64,000 nt of DNA from Aphrophora alni (GCA_963513935.1 OY740765.1:72857638-72921637), one strand, 5' to 3'. Shown: positions 1-12,431, counted from the stretch's first letter. The notes: generated from the letters alone by a model not told the origin. Translations and numbers: made by a program.

Positions 1-359
1 AAGTATGTGATGTGTTGTTTCCATGTATTAAAATAAACTCCAAAATAAACTAAATTATAACATTCTTAATTAATATCATTTTTATTGTATGCAATGTCTT
101 ACTGCCCTCGACCAAAATTAACCTCTCTTCGGTCTGGAAAGAGAAAAATTTAGTAAACTTGGGAAAAATCTGCCCGACTCACACTGCCGGGGTCGAAAAT
201 CGACATATTGAAAATTTCTAGCTGTATTGTATTGTCGATTTGTATCAAACATGAGTATATATGGGAAAGCTCTTCTTCTTTTCCGTATTTTAGTGTTTTA
301 CGAAGTATTTTACTTCTAACATATGTCCAAACTTAGACAGCAGTTTAAAGCAAAAAATA
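1..359. other. AT-rich sequence without recognised feature
   Basis: No open frame, repeat or motif that I can support. The stretch is AT-rich with a slightly less AT-rich patch at 110-200. Confidence 0.5.
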
Positions 360-1240
360 TTAAATTTAAACAAGGGATATACTACAAATATGATATTATT
401 CATTAATAGTCTGTGAACTATATTTCAACCTCACTAAATATAGACACGAATACCTGTAAAACTTAAGTTTTTTTTAATGATACATTTTAATAGGTTACAT
501 TCTAAAATTGACATCACTCTTTACAAATCACAGTGTAGTAAATAGTTAATAGCCCATGTAACTAAATTGTTGAATTTACTAACCACATTGAGACAAACAC
601 TTGTTAAATTGAGGGATTTTCCAAAATATGGTAAATTTGACAAAAAAGTAATATTACGATATGACATTACTCATTACTAAACACAGTTGATTAACTGCAC
701 AGTCTATGAAATAACTTCAACTTTACTGAAGATATATAAATGAATACTTATACAAATTAAAATATATTTCGAAAAACTGTGAATTTTGATGTAACTACAT
801 TTTAAACTTTACTCAGGACAGTGAACCAAACACTTGTTAATACGACGTATATTTCTCTAAAAATATTAGATTACACACAATATCTTGCATTACTCTCTAA
901 TGGTCACACAGTGTAGTAACTACTTCATAGACCATGTAACTACAATTTAACATCACATCACTAAGGACACGAAGGCAAAATTTTTACATGGTTATTATAT
1001 TTTGTATACGTTGTTAAATTTGATAAACAAGTGTAAGGTACAAAATTGACTTGCCCCTTATTAGTCACATTATAGTAACTGTTTAACAACCCATGAAACT
1101 ACACTTCAACTAAGCAAATAGACTAAAATTTTTAATTAATTTATTTTTCATAAAATGTTAACTTTAAAAAAGTTTATATCATTAAATAGTGATTAGTCAT
1201 CACAGTAATAGAAGACTCACATTTCATACCGAATGTGGTC
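360..1240. repeat. Degenerate tandem repeat, period about 140-160 bp
   Basis: The phrase 'CATGTAACTAC' and its neighbours (a GTGTAGTAA box before it, a CAACxTxACTAA box after it, then ACAAACACTTGTT) recur near positions 409, 556, 704, 934 and 1094, so the spacing is roughly 140-160 bp with one irregular interval. Copies are strongly diverged. It reads as an old satellite-like array; no coding potential is visible. Confidence 0.5.
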
Positions 1241-2755
1241 ACGATCCGTAAAACAAAAATCTGTTCTGTTCCATCACTTTTATAACCGATAACTTTCGTA
1301 GGATTCGTTTGGGGGGGGGGGGGTCAAATGTCACATATTATGTTTTTGGGGCCTTTTGAGGAATAATTTTAGAGAAATGTAATGAATATTGTTATATCAG
1401 ATGATGAGAAAATGAGAGTAATTTATTTAGTTTTTAAATTATAAGAGCTAAAGCAAAATTTTAGTTCCCAAAAAATATTGAAAAAATACATCCAAAACTG
1501 TGAAACTACAACTTCATACAAAATGTTGATCAACGTAATCAACTCGTGCGTGATGTAGTACTATAAAAAAAATAACAGTAATAATGTTACAATTGACAGC
1601 AGATAATTGGTATAAAAACTCGACATTAATTTTTTTACTCTTCACAAAACTTTCTCTACACAGTATAATATGTGCAAGAATAGTACGAGTACATATACAC
1701 AATAGTAAGGGTGTACTTTACACACTTTCGTTTTTAGAGAACGCCAATTTTTATTAAGAGTTTTTATACCTATTGATTTCTTTGCGATGTATTTCTCTTA
1801 TATTTGAAGCTATAGTGGACAAATTCCATTTATTACCTTGAAGAAAGTGTTGAGGATTATCCCGATTCTTAATAGCATGCAATGTCGACACAGTTAGAAA
1901 ATGCTAACCAACAGTCTACATAGTAAGAGATAAACAATCAAGCTGGAGAGTAAACACTTGTCATCACAAACATAAGGCTTTGGTTCCTTAGCTGAGAATC
2001 GGGAGGACCAGTTTGGGATAGTAGAAAATAGAAAACTGAAGATTTGCCATAATTGGTTGATTTATATTTTTCCAAATTACTATTGAAGCACAAATGGAGA
2101 CACAAATTTGGTGTGGAGCCAATTGAAACCAAGGATGAGATGGAATTATTGGATATGTATATTAATATGTTATAATCGTGTTTTACTTATCGCAATATAA
2201 TAGTGTTGTTGTGTGTATACCCGTAGCATAATGTACTAAAACTTATTCTAGTTTTAAACTATATGATTACTTCTTTGACACTTTATTTGCATAAGTAAAT
2301 AACGTACAAGAAATTATTCAATGAATTTTGTACAAATATTTTATAAGATTGAAAATAATAATTTAACACATAATTTATATTTATTTGCCTATTATGAACA
2401 AGATGCAAATTTTTTACATGCATCATACAGTGAACAGGCGTAACCTACGTAGATTATAACATATTATAAACCACCACTGATTCTCCTACTACAAATTAAG
2501 TAAAATAAAAATATATAAAAAATAAAATATACATTATATTTCACCCAAAAACTGGTTATAAATCAAGTACCAAAATGTATTATGTAACTTAAATTCATAT
2601 TCAAACATGCATGTATTTAAATAATCTGTTATTTTTAAAATATTTCACTTTTAAAAAAATGGTATAGGGTGTTTACTGGATAGCTCACTTATCTTTAATC
2701 TGATAAAAGAAAGGTTGTAGTTTAAAAAAAAAAAAAATTTATGCATGACAATTTT
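1241..2755. other. AT-rich sequence, no gene seen
   Basis: Contains a G homopolymer at about 1311-1322 and long AT-rich stretches. Short open frames here (for example 1514-1702 and 1938-2132 on the minus strand) show no family resemblance and look random. Confidence 0.5.
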
Positions 2756-2763
2756 GTTCTAGA

Positions 2764-4918
2764 TTCCATTGGAAAAACAAAAAAGTACTTCTGTCTGTTC
2801 TGCCACAAGATGCAGACAAACCTTATACGGCATTTTTTTTAAATAAACATAGTAGCGAGGAGAGGGTAAAGGAATTTAAAATTCTTCCTGCCAAGAATAC
2901 TGCAAGACATAAAATGGTACGTAGGCTTCGATTAGAGGGGATTGCACTACTAAATGCAAAATGAAGTCAGGCAGGACTAACGTTACTTCCAGTTAGAAAA
3001 ACGAAAGGCAAATCAGAAGAAGACTATATCAAATGCCCAGGATGTGAAGCACCTTTTTATAGCAAAACTTTACACCGCCACTACAAAAAATGTAGTGGAA
3101 AAACATCGTCAGCACGAACAGTGTTAACAATGGCTCCTTCTAAAAAGGAGGTGGAAAAGGTTACAGACACTCTTCATCCATTAATGAAGACGGTTTTAGG
3201 AGGTTTGCGGGAAGGAGATGTGGCCAAAGCTATACGGAGTGATGAAATCATCCTCTTGTATGGTGACTCCCTGTGTCAAAGACATATGACCCATAAAAAG
3301 TCTAATTAACTACATAAGAGGAAGATTACGACTAATCGCTAGAGTGAGGATGCATGCCACTTTGATTGATCCTGAAGTTACTTCGTTAAAAGAGCTTTTT
3401 AAACACGAAAAGTGGCATGTTTACATAAATGCATTATTGTCGTTATATGAATACAATGCCATGCAGATGCAGTTTGAAAAAGGGACAGCTACCGTTAAAA
3501 GTTTGGGTTACGTGATGCTGAAGGTAGCAAAGCTTTGGAAGGTCTCCTTGCCTCTGGAAGGAGATGGAAAAAAAATTCGAAAGCAAGTGGCAGCTTGGAT
3601 TTAAAAGCACGATACATGGATACCCTTGGATATAGTGCAGCTAAACAGGCAGCAAAGAATATGTGGAGGAGTAAGAAGTTACCCCATCTAACCACTGACG
3701 TTATGAAATTGAACACCTACCTCCGAGAACCAGATTGAAGATTCACTTAAGCGATTAAGTATGACATTTAACTTGGATGCCTGGACCACACTCAACGAGT
3801 CGACTCTTGTTCTTATCCTCATTTTTAATAGAAAGAGACTACATGAAACTCAGAACATTGAGATTGAGGATTTTAACAAGAGAAGAATGGTAAGTAGTGA
3901 TTCAGATGTCTACAGAACCTTCAGTGAAATTGAAAAAAAATTAAGTAAAAGATTTTACTATATGGAAGTGTATGGAAAGAGTGGCCGTAGTGTACCAATT
4001 CTCATTGAACCTAAGGTGATGGTTGCTCTGGAGAAAATTATTTATTTAAGAAGAGAAGCAAACGTTTCCGATTCTAATTGTTTCCTTTTCGGTAAGTATG
4101 AAGACCGTTGTTTTGAGGTATACACAGCTTTGAGGAAGGTTGCATACTCATGTAATGCTGAAGAACCGGAACTGTTAAGAGCAACCTCGCTGAGGAAAGA
4201 AATAGCGACGGTCTGTCAAGCTATAAACCTTACAGACAGTGATCTACAAATGCTTTGTGCATTTCTGGGTCACAAAGATGTAACTCATCTCCGTTTTTAC
4301 AGACAACAAAATGAATCTTTACAAATTGCGAAGATTTCAAGACTGCTGATGGCTGTCGAAGCGGGTGAGACTGCTAAGTTTCGTGGGAAAACCCTCGAAG
4401 AAATTAATGTAAATGTTAGCCTGCAGGAGTTAGAGTCATTTCATGTCGATGACACAATAGACCGTCCTGAGGCTTCAGATGAAATTGCAGTTGACCCCCT
4501 AAGTCTAGAGGTACCTTTTGAAGATATTGAATAGTCAAATATTGTTTTATCTTCGAGGGGAATGGTAACACCACAGTAGAACACTAATGATGGAAGCGAT
4601 AGTGACTACCAACCTACATCGCCCTTATCCGACAAGTCATCCGGTTGTTCATCCCCCAAAAAGCGCCGAGGAAAACATGTGAAACAAGTAAGCCCCCAAA
4701 AAAGAAGAACAAGCAAGTTAAAGTTGAGATTGGTTACTCCAGAAAGAGCTGCAATGGAAAAACACTTCGGTAAACACTTAAAAAACAAAACCTTGCCTTC
4801 ATACACCGAATGCAATATTGCAAAACGAAGAAGCCCATCACTAAATCGCAGGTCGATTGATATGATGAGGCTTTGGGTGAGCAACTCAAATAAAAGAAAT
4901 AATAAAACAAAAAAGTAG
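2764..4918 (+). pseudogene. Broken zinc-finger/tyrosine-recombinase-like transposon gene (Crypton-like)
   Basis: A decayed member of an invertebrate family that joins N-terminal C2H2-type fingers to a tyrosine-recombinase-like catalytic domain, probably derived from Crypton-type elements (family assignment by recall). Seen in order: a finger near 2780-2835 (CLFCHK then LIRHF), a stop near 2836, a second finger near 3033-3095 (CPGCEAPF then LHRHYKKC), the helical core-binding region in frame 1 then 2 then 1 (3121-3309, 3310-3530, 3535-3738), the catalytic region at 3761-4534 with TSLRKEIATV and LGHKDVTHLRFYR (the R..H..H..Y box), and a basic C-terminal tail at 4580-4918. Breaks: frame changes near 3309, 3531 and 3740 and in-frame stops at 4532 and 4577. 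In relatives the LRK motif is followed by H; here it is E, so activity is unlikely even apart from the breaks. No terminal inverted repeats seen, as expected for this class. Confidence 0.72.
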
Positions 4919-5159
4919 TGTTACCATCCCTGGTCCGTTGCCCCATAAAAACCCTAATTTAAGAATTTCTAGATCTATAGACTAAAATTTGTGTTGTGCT
5001 AGTTTTAAGGGCATCTTTAAAGTTTTAATTTGTGTTAGTGTAATCTTATTAAATAAATCATATATTTAGTTGAAAATATTTACAAGATGGTAATTTTTGG
5101 TAAAATTATCTATTGAGCGCTATTCCTTTACCAATATCATTCAGCCTTTTACTCACGCT
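4919..5159. other. Spacer between recombinase pseudogene and satellite
   Basis: AT-rich; nothing recognisable. Confidence 0.4.
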
Positions 5160-6079
5160 TAATATTAAATAAGAACAATTTGTATATATAAAGTATTTTA
5201 CTCGGACTATTTTATATGCTTATCCATTCCATGTTAGGGTTATAAATATAGTATTATTATAGCTTATACAATTATCACTCTAAATTTTTTTTTTCTTGTT
5301 TTATTCACTGTGTGGAATATCACTATCACACCTTTTATTATAATTGCTTAGTCGGTTACCATTTACTCTAAATGGTATATCTTAATCTCGATGTTTACAT
5401 GGTTTTTGTAAAATTATGTTTTGTACTAGTTTTATTTGCTTTGTGTTATAATTTTTAAGTTTAGTATTATTATAGCTTAGATTGTTACCATTTACTATAA
5501 ATGTTATATTTTATTCACAGTGTTTACATTGTTTTGATAAAATTATTTTTGTTCTGGTTTTATTAGGTTCTGGTTTGTATTATTAACATTATTATTATTG
5601 CTTACAAAGACAATAAAGATCATCTATTCTGAATATTATTTTGTATCACAATGATTAAATGGTTTTGGTAAAATTGTGTTTTGCACGTGTTTTATTTTGA
5701 TTTGTTATAATTTTTTTTTATTATTGCATACACGAATGTTTTAATAATAATGTTTACATAATTTTGGAAAAATTATGTTTTACACTTGTTTTGTTCAGGT
5801 TATAATTATTAAATTTTTTATTATTATAGCTTACACGGTTATCATCTACCATAAATGTTATACTTTATTCACAATATTTACATGGTTTTGGTAAAATGAT
5901 GTTTTGCACTTGTTTTGTTTTGTTCAGGTTATAATTATTAACTTTCTTATTATTATTGCTTATCGGTTATCATTTACTATATAAGTTATATTTTATTCAC
6001 AATGTTTACATTGTAAGTTTACAATGTTTACAATATAATTTACTATATAAGTTATATTTTATTCACAATGTTTACATGG
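5160..6079. repeat. Degenerate satellite, period about 125-130 bp (left part)
   Basis: The string 'AATGTTTACATGGTTTTGGT' or variants recurs near 5394, 5528, 5655, 5752, 5876, 6000 and 6067, each followed by a TTTTGCACTTGTTTT box, TATTATTATAGCTTACACGG and ATCATTTACTxTAAATxTTATA. The same array resumes at 9516, so the LINE at 6080-9515 was inserted into it. Confidence 0.7.
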
Positions 6080-6188
6080 GGGGTGGAGTAGATCGCGTCC
6101 TCGTCGTGCCCCCTGGACGCAGTATATGTGCTATTCATGCTCGAACTGTGACTAAACGATCTACATTTTCGCCAGTAAGACAGCCCGG

Positions 6189-7434
6189 ATGATCATAAAG
6201 CGAAAAAGAAGGCCATTGCAGCCCCCAACCGGCCTTTCTGAAGGCCAGGACAAAGCCCATCCTACACATCTCAAGATGATGTTTTGGAATGCGGGTGGAT
6301 TAACTCATGACAAGTTTACTGAACTGAAAAACTATATCTTATCACATGACATTGATATTATTGGTATCGTTGAAGCAGGAGCGGCAACAGACAATATGGA
6401 ATTTTATCAGATTCCAGGCTATCAAATCTACACACTTCAACGATCACGCCGTCGCTTCTGGAATAATAGTAGCCGCGAAAGCATCAATCCCGGTCAATTT
6501 CCGGAAGTGCCATGTACCTAGCACATTGGACAAATTAGAGGCGGTACAACTCAGCCTTCACAATGACAACAAGCAGAAACGCGTTTTTATCATGTACAAT
6601 CCGCCAAGAAATAAACCGAACTTGACATGGTTAGAATCGCTATGGCGCAAGGGTGATATTTTATACGGGGACATTAATGCCCCTTCTAAGACCTGGGGTT
6701 ACCAATCCACAACGGAAATTGGAACTATCTTCGAAGGTTTTATAAATTCTAACCCAGTCGAATATATTGAGAATGCCAACTGTGAACCAACTTTTCTATC
6801 ATATGCCGGTCACACGGGTCATCCAGATGTAATCATGGCACATTCAGAAATAGCTCCACGCGTCCTCCATACAGTGGAACATCCTCCCGGAGGTTTCGGA
6901 CACAAGCTGATGTTAGCGCTGCTACGGGACAGCAATGGCAGGTCCCTGGGAAATGGTAGAGCTAGGTGGAACACCCGAAAAGCTAAATGGGACCAGTACA
7001 GTAGAGCCACCAACGCTCTGCTGACACAAGACATCATAACGGATAATGTTGACAAGACTTACTCCAAGTTAATAAGTTTAATCATGAAATGCGCCCATCA
7101 ATTCATCCCTAGAGGTTGTGTTAAAAATTATAAACCTTTCTGGAACGAAAACCTCCAAAACATGAAAATCGCCCGAGATAATGCTAGATCCGTGCTGGAA
7201 AGATCAAATACTGCTGAAAACAGGATCAATCTAAAACAAAAATCTGCGATCATTAAAAGAGAAATAATCCATACAAAGCGCCATGCATATCGTAGGTTTT
7301 TGGAAAAGTTAGACTTTCGAAAGCACGGAGTTGAAGCTCACAGGGTACTATCAAGGATGAGTAAACCTAGGGATGAAAAGAGCAACCCAGTAACAGTTGG
7401 CAACAAAACATACTGTACGGAGCAACAAATAGAT
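6189..7434 (+). pseudogene. LINE endonuclease region, frameshifted
   Basis: N-terminal part of the LINE polyprotein. The first ATG at 6189 opens a frame that reaches the start of the endonuclease (FWNAGGL, then GIVEAGA with the catalytic E) and ends at 6521; the rest continues in the next frame from about 6450 (ASGIIVAAK), giving GDINAPS with the catalytic D, GHPDVIM, and FGH as the equivalent of the usual SDH motif. A single frame change near 6440-6460 explains this. The frame then runs through a basic linker (CVKNYKPFW, then KREIIHTKRHAYRRFLEKL) and stops at 7435 exactly where the reverse transcriptase should start. Confidence 0.85.
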
Positions 7435-7436
7435 TA

Positions 7437-9485
7437 ATGCTCTTCCTCGAGGATCACCGTGTGCTCTCTGATAAGCAAGCCGGTTTTCAAAGGCATCGAA
7501 ATACCACAGAACAAGTAGCCAGACTATCGCAACACATAAAGGATGGTGTCCACAGAAGACAAAGCACTCTAGCAGCGTTTGTTGACTTTAAGACTGCATT
7601 CGACAGGGTGTGGAGGCAGAGGTTAATAATGAAGCTCAGAAGTGCTGGAATAAGCGGAAACTTGTTAGAAACGATCAAGTCTTTCTTAGCTCAAAGATTC
7701 ATCCGTGTAAGATATAAAGGTGCCGTTTCAAAATACAAGCAAACTAGGCAGGGTCTTCAACAAGGTGCAGTTCTTAGTCCTATGCTTTTCAATTTATTTA
7801 TAGACGACGTAATAGCCGAACTAGAAAGCTCTCCAGGTATCAACACCCTCCTTTATGCGGACGATCTCGCCATTTGGGCAACAAGTAGCAGTATTGTGGC
7901 ACTGGAGGAATACATGAACAATACATTACTAAAGCTTGAATGTTGGGCTGCGTCAAATGAAATGGTGATCAATACGGCTAAGACAGAATACCAACTATTC
8001 TCACTGTCAACAAAGCAGCACGACGTGAATCTACTTTTTAATGGTCAGCAATTGACCCGCACTAGCGGCATAACATACCTTGGTGTAATACTTGACAATA
8101 AGCTAAGTTGGGCGAAACACATCGATAAACAAGTTAACCAAGCCACAAAACGATTATCCCTCCTCAAGCGACTTGCAGGAAAGAAATGGGGGGTATCCCA
8201 AGACATGTTAGCGCTCGCCTACAAATCTTACGTCCGCCCCGTGATGGACTACGCTTCTGAAATTACCATTACTGCCACCAATACTTCACTAAGGAAATTG
8301 GACGTCGTTCAAAACCATGCCTTGCGCATAATTACAGGTGGACCGAAATCTACCCCTATTACTGCAATGGAGCTTCAAACAGAAATCGAACCCGTACATA
8401 TCAGAAGAGAAAGCCTTGCGTTGGCAATGTTTGAAAGACTTCAGAGAGTTCATGTCCCATTCTGGAAAAATTACCAGCCTGCTATGGGAAGACTCAAGAC
8501 ACAGTGCGACTTCATCTCACGGTGCACAGACATCCTACATAAATTCAGCACTATCGATAATAGACAGACATTCCCCAGCTTACTGGACCTGAACATCAAA
8601 AACATCGCGGTGCCTAGATTAAATTTAATCAGACCAGTTAGCAAAACGCTGACCTCAACAGTGGAACTCAAAGTAACTGCACTGGAAACTATTGCTGAAT
8701 GGTACCCTGCAGGCGAATGGTTGCATATATATACCGACGGTTCAGCAACTAACGCAAGAAGCAACGCTGGTGCCGGCGTATACTGCAAGCTCTTCCAAAT
8801 CGCAGCCCCCGTTGGAAAAATGGCTACCAATTTTGATGGGGAAGTTAATGCTATACTCTTAGCCGTGCAGCGGATAGCGAGGTTACAGATAATGAAAGTG
8901 GTGTTGTTCATCGACTCGCAGGCGGCAATAACATCTATCTGCAGTTATGAAATGACGGATAATCAGGAAGTTCTGAGTTGCAGACAAACTATTGACAAAT
9001 GTATAGGAAGTGGATCTACGCTCGTGCTCCAGTGGATCCCTGGTCATGTTGATATAAACGGCAACGAAGAAGCGGATAAGTTAGCAAGATCAGGTGCAAG
9101 AAAGGAACAACCGGACAAGTCCACTACGTTGCACGACGCAAAAAGACACATAAAAAATTACCTGCGAGCAAGATGCATTACGACACAAAAAGTATCGGCT
9201 GAAGGCAAAAAATGGGAAAGTCTAACGGAAAAGAGCGGAAGGCCACCAATCAACTTGCCACGCCTACAACAAGTTGCTAATGTCCGACTATTAACGGGTC
9301 ATGATTATCTACAAAAACACCTCCACCGGATAGGGGTCACCAGCGACCCTTACTGTCCCTTATGTAACAATAGGCAGGAAATGGACTGCGAGCACCTGAA
9401 ATTATGTCCAGCTCTTGCGGAAAAGAGGGATTCTCCCGACTATGACCTGTACTGGGCTGCGAGGAAACTAATGGCGGAAGCCTAA
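7437..9485 (+). pseudogene. LINE reverse transcriptase (5' motifs missing), RNase H and C-terminal zinc motif
   Basis: 682-codon frame. It begins in the middle of the reverse transcriptase at SDKQAGFQ (motif 3), followed by motif A (FVDFKTAFDRVW), motif B (QGLQQGAVLSPMLF) and motif C (LLYADDLAIW). The usual PGPDG and YRPISL motifs are absent, so an estimated 130-180 codons were deleted at the junction with the upstream frame near 7435. RNase H follows at about residues 425-560 with the full acid set: YTDGS, DGEVNAI, FIDSQAA and GNEEADKLA. A CPLC...H...C zinc motif lies near the C-terminus (9353-9413). The frame after the deletion is uninterrupted. The ATG at 7437 is fortuitous. Confidence 0.88.
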
Positions 9486-9515
9486 TGTTTGGCGTAATTA
9501 AAAAAAAAAAAAAAA

Positions 9516-10115
9516 ACAATGTTTACATGGTTTAGGTAAAACTATATTTTGCACTGGTTCTCTTTTGTTCCGGTTATTAATCTATGTATTATTATAGTTT
9601 AATTATTTTTTTTAAATTTTATTACGAACTTGTTTTACTTGCGGGTTGTTTTATCATTCAGTAACAATTTTTATAGTTTTTTGGTGAAATTGTATTACAA
9701 AGATGTTTTGTCATTGTTTCGTTAATCATTATCAGAGTTATTATTATTATTGTTCACATGGTTGTCATTTAATCTGAATTTTAAATTTCAGTAAAAATGT
9801 TTATAGTTTTTCGGTTTAATTGTATTACGAACTTCGTTTGTCACTCTTTTGTTTATCATTATCAGATTTTGTATTATTAAAACTCACACAGTTGTTATTT
9901 ACTCTGAATATTAAATTTCAATTCAAATTTTATAGTTTTTTGGTCAACTTTTATTCTAACATAGTTTATTTAATATTTGGGGCGTCATTATTTTACTTAC
10001 TATTTTTATTGCTTACATGGTTATCATTTACTCGAAATATTCTATTTCATCACAACTTTTACATGGTTTTAGTAACATTATTATTTTTTTCTATTTTCAC
10101 CCCTGTTAGACTTTA
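9516..10115. repeat. Degenerate satellite, period about 125-130 bp (right part)
   Basis: Continuation of the array interrupted by the LINE. Units are seen near 9520, 9670, 9797, 9925 and 10057 with a TTTATAGTTTTTTGGT or TTTACATGGTTTTAGT core. The open frame at 9820-10116 is a by-product of this low-complexity, T-rich array and not a gene. Confidence 0.68.
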
Positions 10116-11050
10116 GATTATTTCTGATCACGTTGATGTCATTAAGGGATATTACTTTAAAATTTTAATATTGAAATTGTCTAGGCAAAATATAAATAAC
10201 ATTTTTGGGTTATGACTAAAATACTTTGTATTATTATTGCTCATAAGATAATTATTTATTTAGAATATTATATCTAAAATTATATTAATATATTATTGAT
10301 ATTGATTTATTAAAATTTCTGATTGTAATAATATGTTTTAGGGTACGGGAGAATGGATTTTGATAGGGAAAGGGTTACGGTGACGGACAAATATTCTTTT
10401 TTATTGGTAACGTTTGAAAAAATAAAAAGGTAATATAATATTTTATAGTGTATAAGGAAATCATATTACCTATGAACTTGGAATGGGGGAGGTTTGTATT
10501 AGGATACTCCTATGATATACTGGGAAATCGAAAATTCCTAAACCTGTGGTTAATAGGTCCTGTTTAATACACTATTACCATGGGTTCTTATGAACCTACA
10601 TCCGAAATCCGTTGCTGACTTGAGCGGTGTCTTGTCTCGTTCTCTTGCCGATAGTTCCAAAATGGGCTGTTATGGGACTACCTGAGATTTCAATAAATGG
10701 TGAAAGACAATAAAGTTATTTGCTTAATTTATTTAAAGGCTTGCTCTAAAATCGTTAAATTGGGTAGAGCCGGAAAATAGGGAAGTTGCTTCCACACGTT
10801 TTTCATTGCCTATATGTTGTGAGTTTAAAACAACTTATAGATTGTATGTAGCTATCCAAATATTAAATATTTTCTTACAATGTATAGAACTAATATTCAT
10901 GTTAAATTAATTTGATATCTCTTCATATTAGAAGTATTTATTATTGTTATATAATAGCAACAACCCAATATAGCTGATGATTTGATTTATTAATTGGTTG
11001 CTCTATTCAAATCGTTAACCGAAATAAAGCCTGATTTAGACAGTCTAATT
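10116..11050. other. AT-rich sequence, no gene seen
   Basis: A moderately GC-richer patch (about 10560-10690) shows no reading frame or family resemblance. Confidence 0.45.
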
Positions 11051-11059
11051 CCTGTTGTT

Positions 11060-11655
11060 ATTCCATATAAAACGACTAACCACACCGTATTTTCAAAATG
11101 TTTGCCCAAAATCGTGACCCTTAAGCGCTACGACCCCTTCTCTATCAAAATCTATTCTCCTGAACCCTTAAACATATAAAACGGCACCCTAAAATGTATT
11201 TTCAAAATTTTACCTCAAAATCGTTACCCTTAAGCACTACGACCCCTTCTCTATCAAAATCGGATTTTTTCTCGTACCCAAAAACGTATAAAAAGACACC
11301 GCACAAGGTATTTTTAAAATGTTTGCCCAAAATCGTGACCCTTAAGCGCTACAACCCCTTCTCTAACAAAATCGGGTTTTACGTTTCAAAAAACGTATAA
11401 AAAGATACCACACAAAGTATTTTCAAAATGTTTGCCCAAAATCATGACCCTTAAGCGCTACGACCTCTTCTCTAACAAAATAGGGTTTCTCGTACCCAAA
11501 AACGTATAAAAAGATACCACACAAGTTATTTTGAAAATGTTTGCCCAAAATCGTGACCCTTAAGCGCTACGACCCCTCCTCTATCAAAATCGGGTTTCTC
11601 GTACCCCAAAACGTATAAAACGATACTGCACAAGATATTTTCAAAATGTTGGATA
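11060..11655. repeat. Tandem repeat, period about 109 bp, five and a half copies
   Basis: The box 'CCCTTAAGCGCTACGACCCC' recurs with TTAAGC at 11121, 11230, 11342, 11451 and 11560, a spacing of 109, 112, 109 and 109 bp. Each unit also has TATTTTCAAAATGTTTGCCC, a CTATCAAAATCGGGTT box and AACGTATAAAA. A sixth unit is truncated at about 11650. Copies are close to each other, so the array is fairly young. The open frames at 10994-11179 and 11194-11400 lie in the array and are not genes. Confidence 0.88.
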
Positions 11656-12270
11656 GCATCGCAAGCCCCAGCCCCTTCCCCGCCATGCCCCGGCATGCCG
11701 TGTCTACTGGTTAGGTCAGGTTAGCATAGGTTACATATTTTAAAATTATGGATAGCAGCCTAAGCCGCAGCCCCACCACCGATTTCCCCACCTTTTATTG
11801 GATTTTAACATTAATTTCATTCCCAATAATTAAGATTTAAAAAATGAGGACGTATCATACCAATTTCACACGATTATTATGTTATACAATTCAACACAAC
11901 ATACAAATTGTGATAGCTATACAATTTTTGTAAGTGAATAGCTACTGTAATATCACAAAATGTAACAAATGGAGTAAAGTGAGGAAGCACCTGACTTTTT
12001 TTTGCTATAGCAAAAACGATTTTATTACATCTCAATGTTAAATAATATTATCAACTTTATTTGGTATTATACATTTATATAACATTAAGCATGTGTTGTT
12101 TACAGCTTTAAAAATGTTTCATAATTCCACATAAATTCGGTTGACAATTTAAACATTTTATCTGACTCCCACAGTTAAATAAATAAATTATATTCCGACT
12201 TAATAAGAATTATATCGCTTACAAAGCAAAAATAATTCCCTTAAATTTCCCTGTTGGTACCACTGAGATG
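11656..12270. other. Sequence after the 109-bp array, partial internal duplication
   Basis: Two related GC-richer patches, GGATAGCATCGCAAGCCCC near 11651 and GGATAGCAGCCTAAGCCGC near 11750, suggest a diverged ~100-bp duplication. AGGTTAGGT-like strings occur around 11709-11735 but do not form a telomeric array. The rest is AT-rich with nothing recognised. Confidence 0.4.
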
Positions 12271-12276
12271 GCAAGG

Positions 12277-12423
12277 GTGATAACTTAAGTACAACATATG
12301 ATGAGTTTTGTGTCGTCGCACAAAAGTAATCAGGATAACTTAAGTCCTCCTATATAGTAATGATGAAATAAGTGAGTTTATATAAGGAAAATTGACACTA
12401 AACTAATCGACTTAAGTTATCAC
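12277..12423. repeat. 147-bp segment with perfect 14-bp terminal inverted repeats
   Basis: GTGATAACTTAAGT at 12277-12290 is repeated in inverse at 12410-12423. A third partial copy (GATAACTTAAGT) lies inside near 12332. It may be a very small MITE or a chance of local duplication; I see no convincing target duplication. Confidence 0.4.
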
Positions 12424-12431
12424 AAAATGAT

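Larger units (their letters stand above)
6080..9515 (+). mobile_element. Non-LTR retrotransposon (LINE) with RNase H, full-length ends but internally deleted
   Basis: A LINE of the I/Jockey group with apurinic-type endonuclease, reverse transcriptase and RNase H, ending in an oligo(A) run at 9499-9516. It is flanked by a perfect 15-bp duplication ACAATGTTTACATGG at 6065-6079 and 9516-9530, which is itself part of the host satellite unit. The 5' end (GGGGTGGAGTAGATCGCGTC) begins directly after the duplication, so the 5' end is probably complete. The copy is dead: the endonuclease is frameshifted and the reverse transcriptase lacks its first motifs. The base composition (richer in G+C) contrasts sharply with the surrounding satellite. 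Confidence 0.9.

Noticed and set aside
9820..10116. 98-codon frame rich in F and L resembling a membrane protein
   Set aside because: Product of a T-rich satellite read in one frame; hydrophobicity follows from composition.
11194..11400. Frames in the 109-bp array
   Set aside because: They repeat with the array and have no independent support.
11700..11735. TTAGG-like telomeric repeat
   Set aside because: Only isolated GGTTAGG strings, no array.
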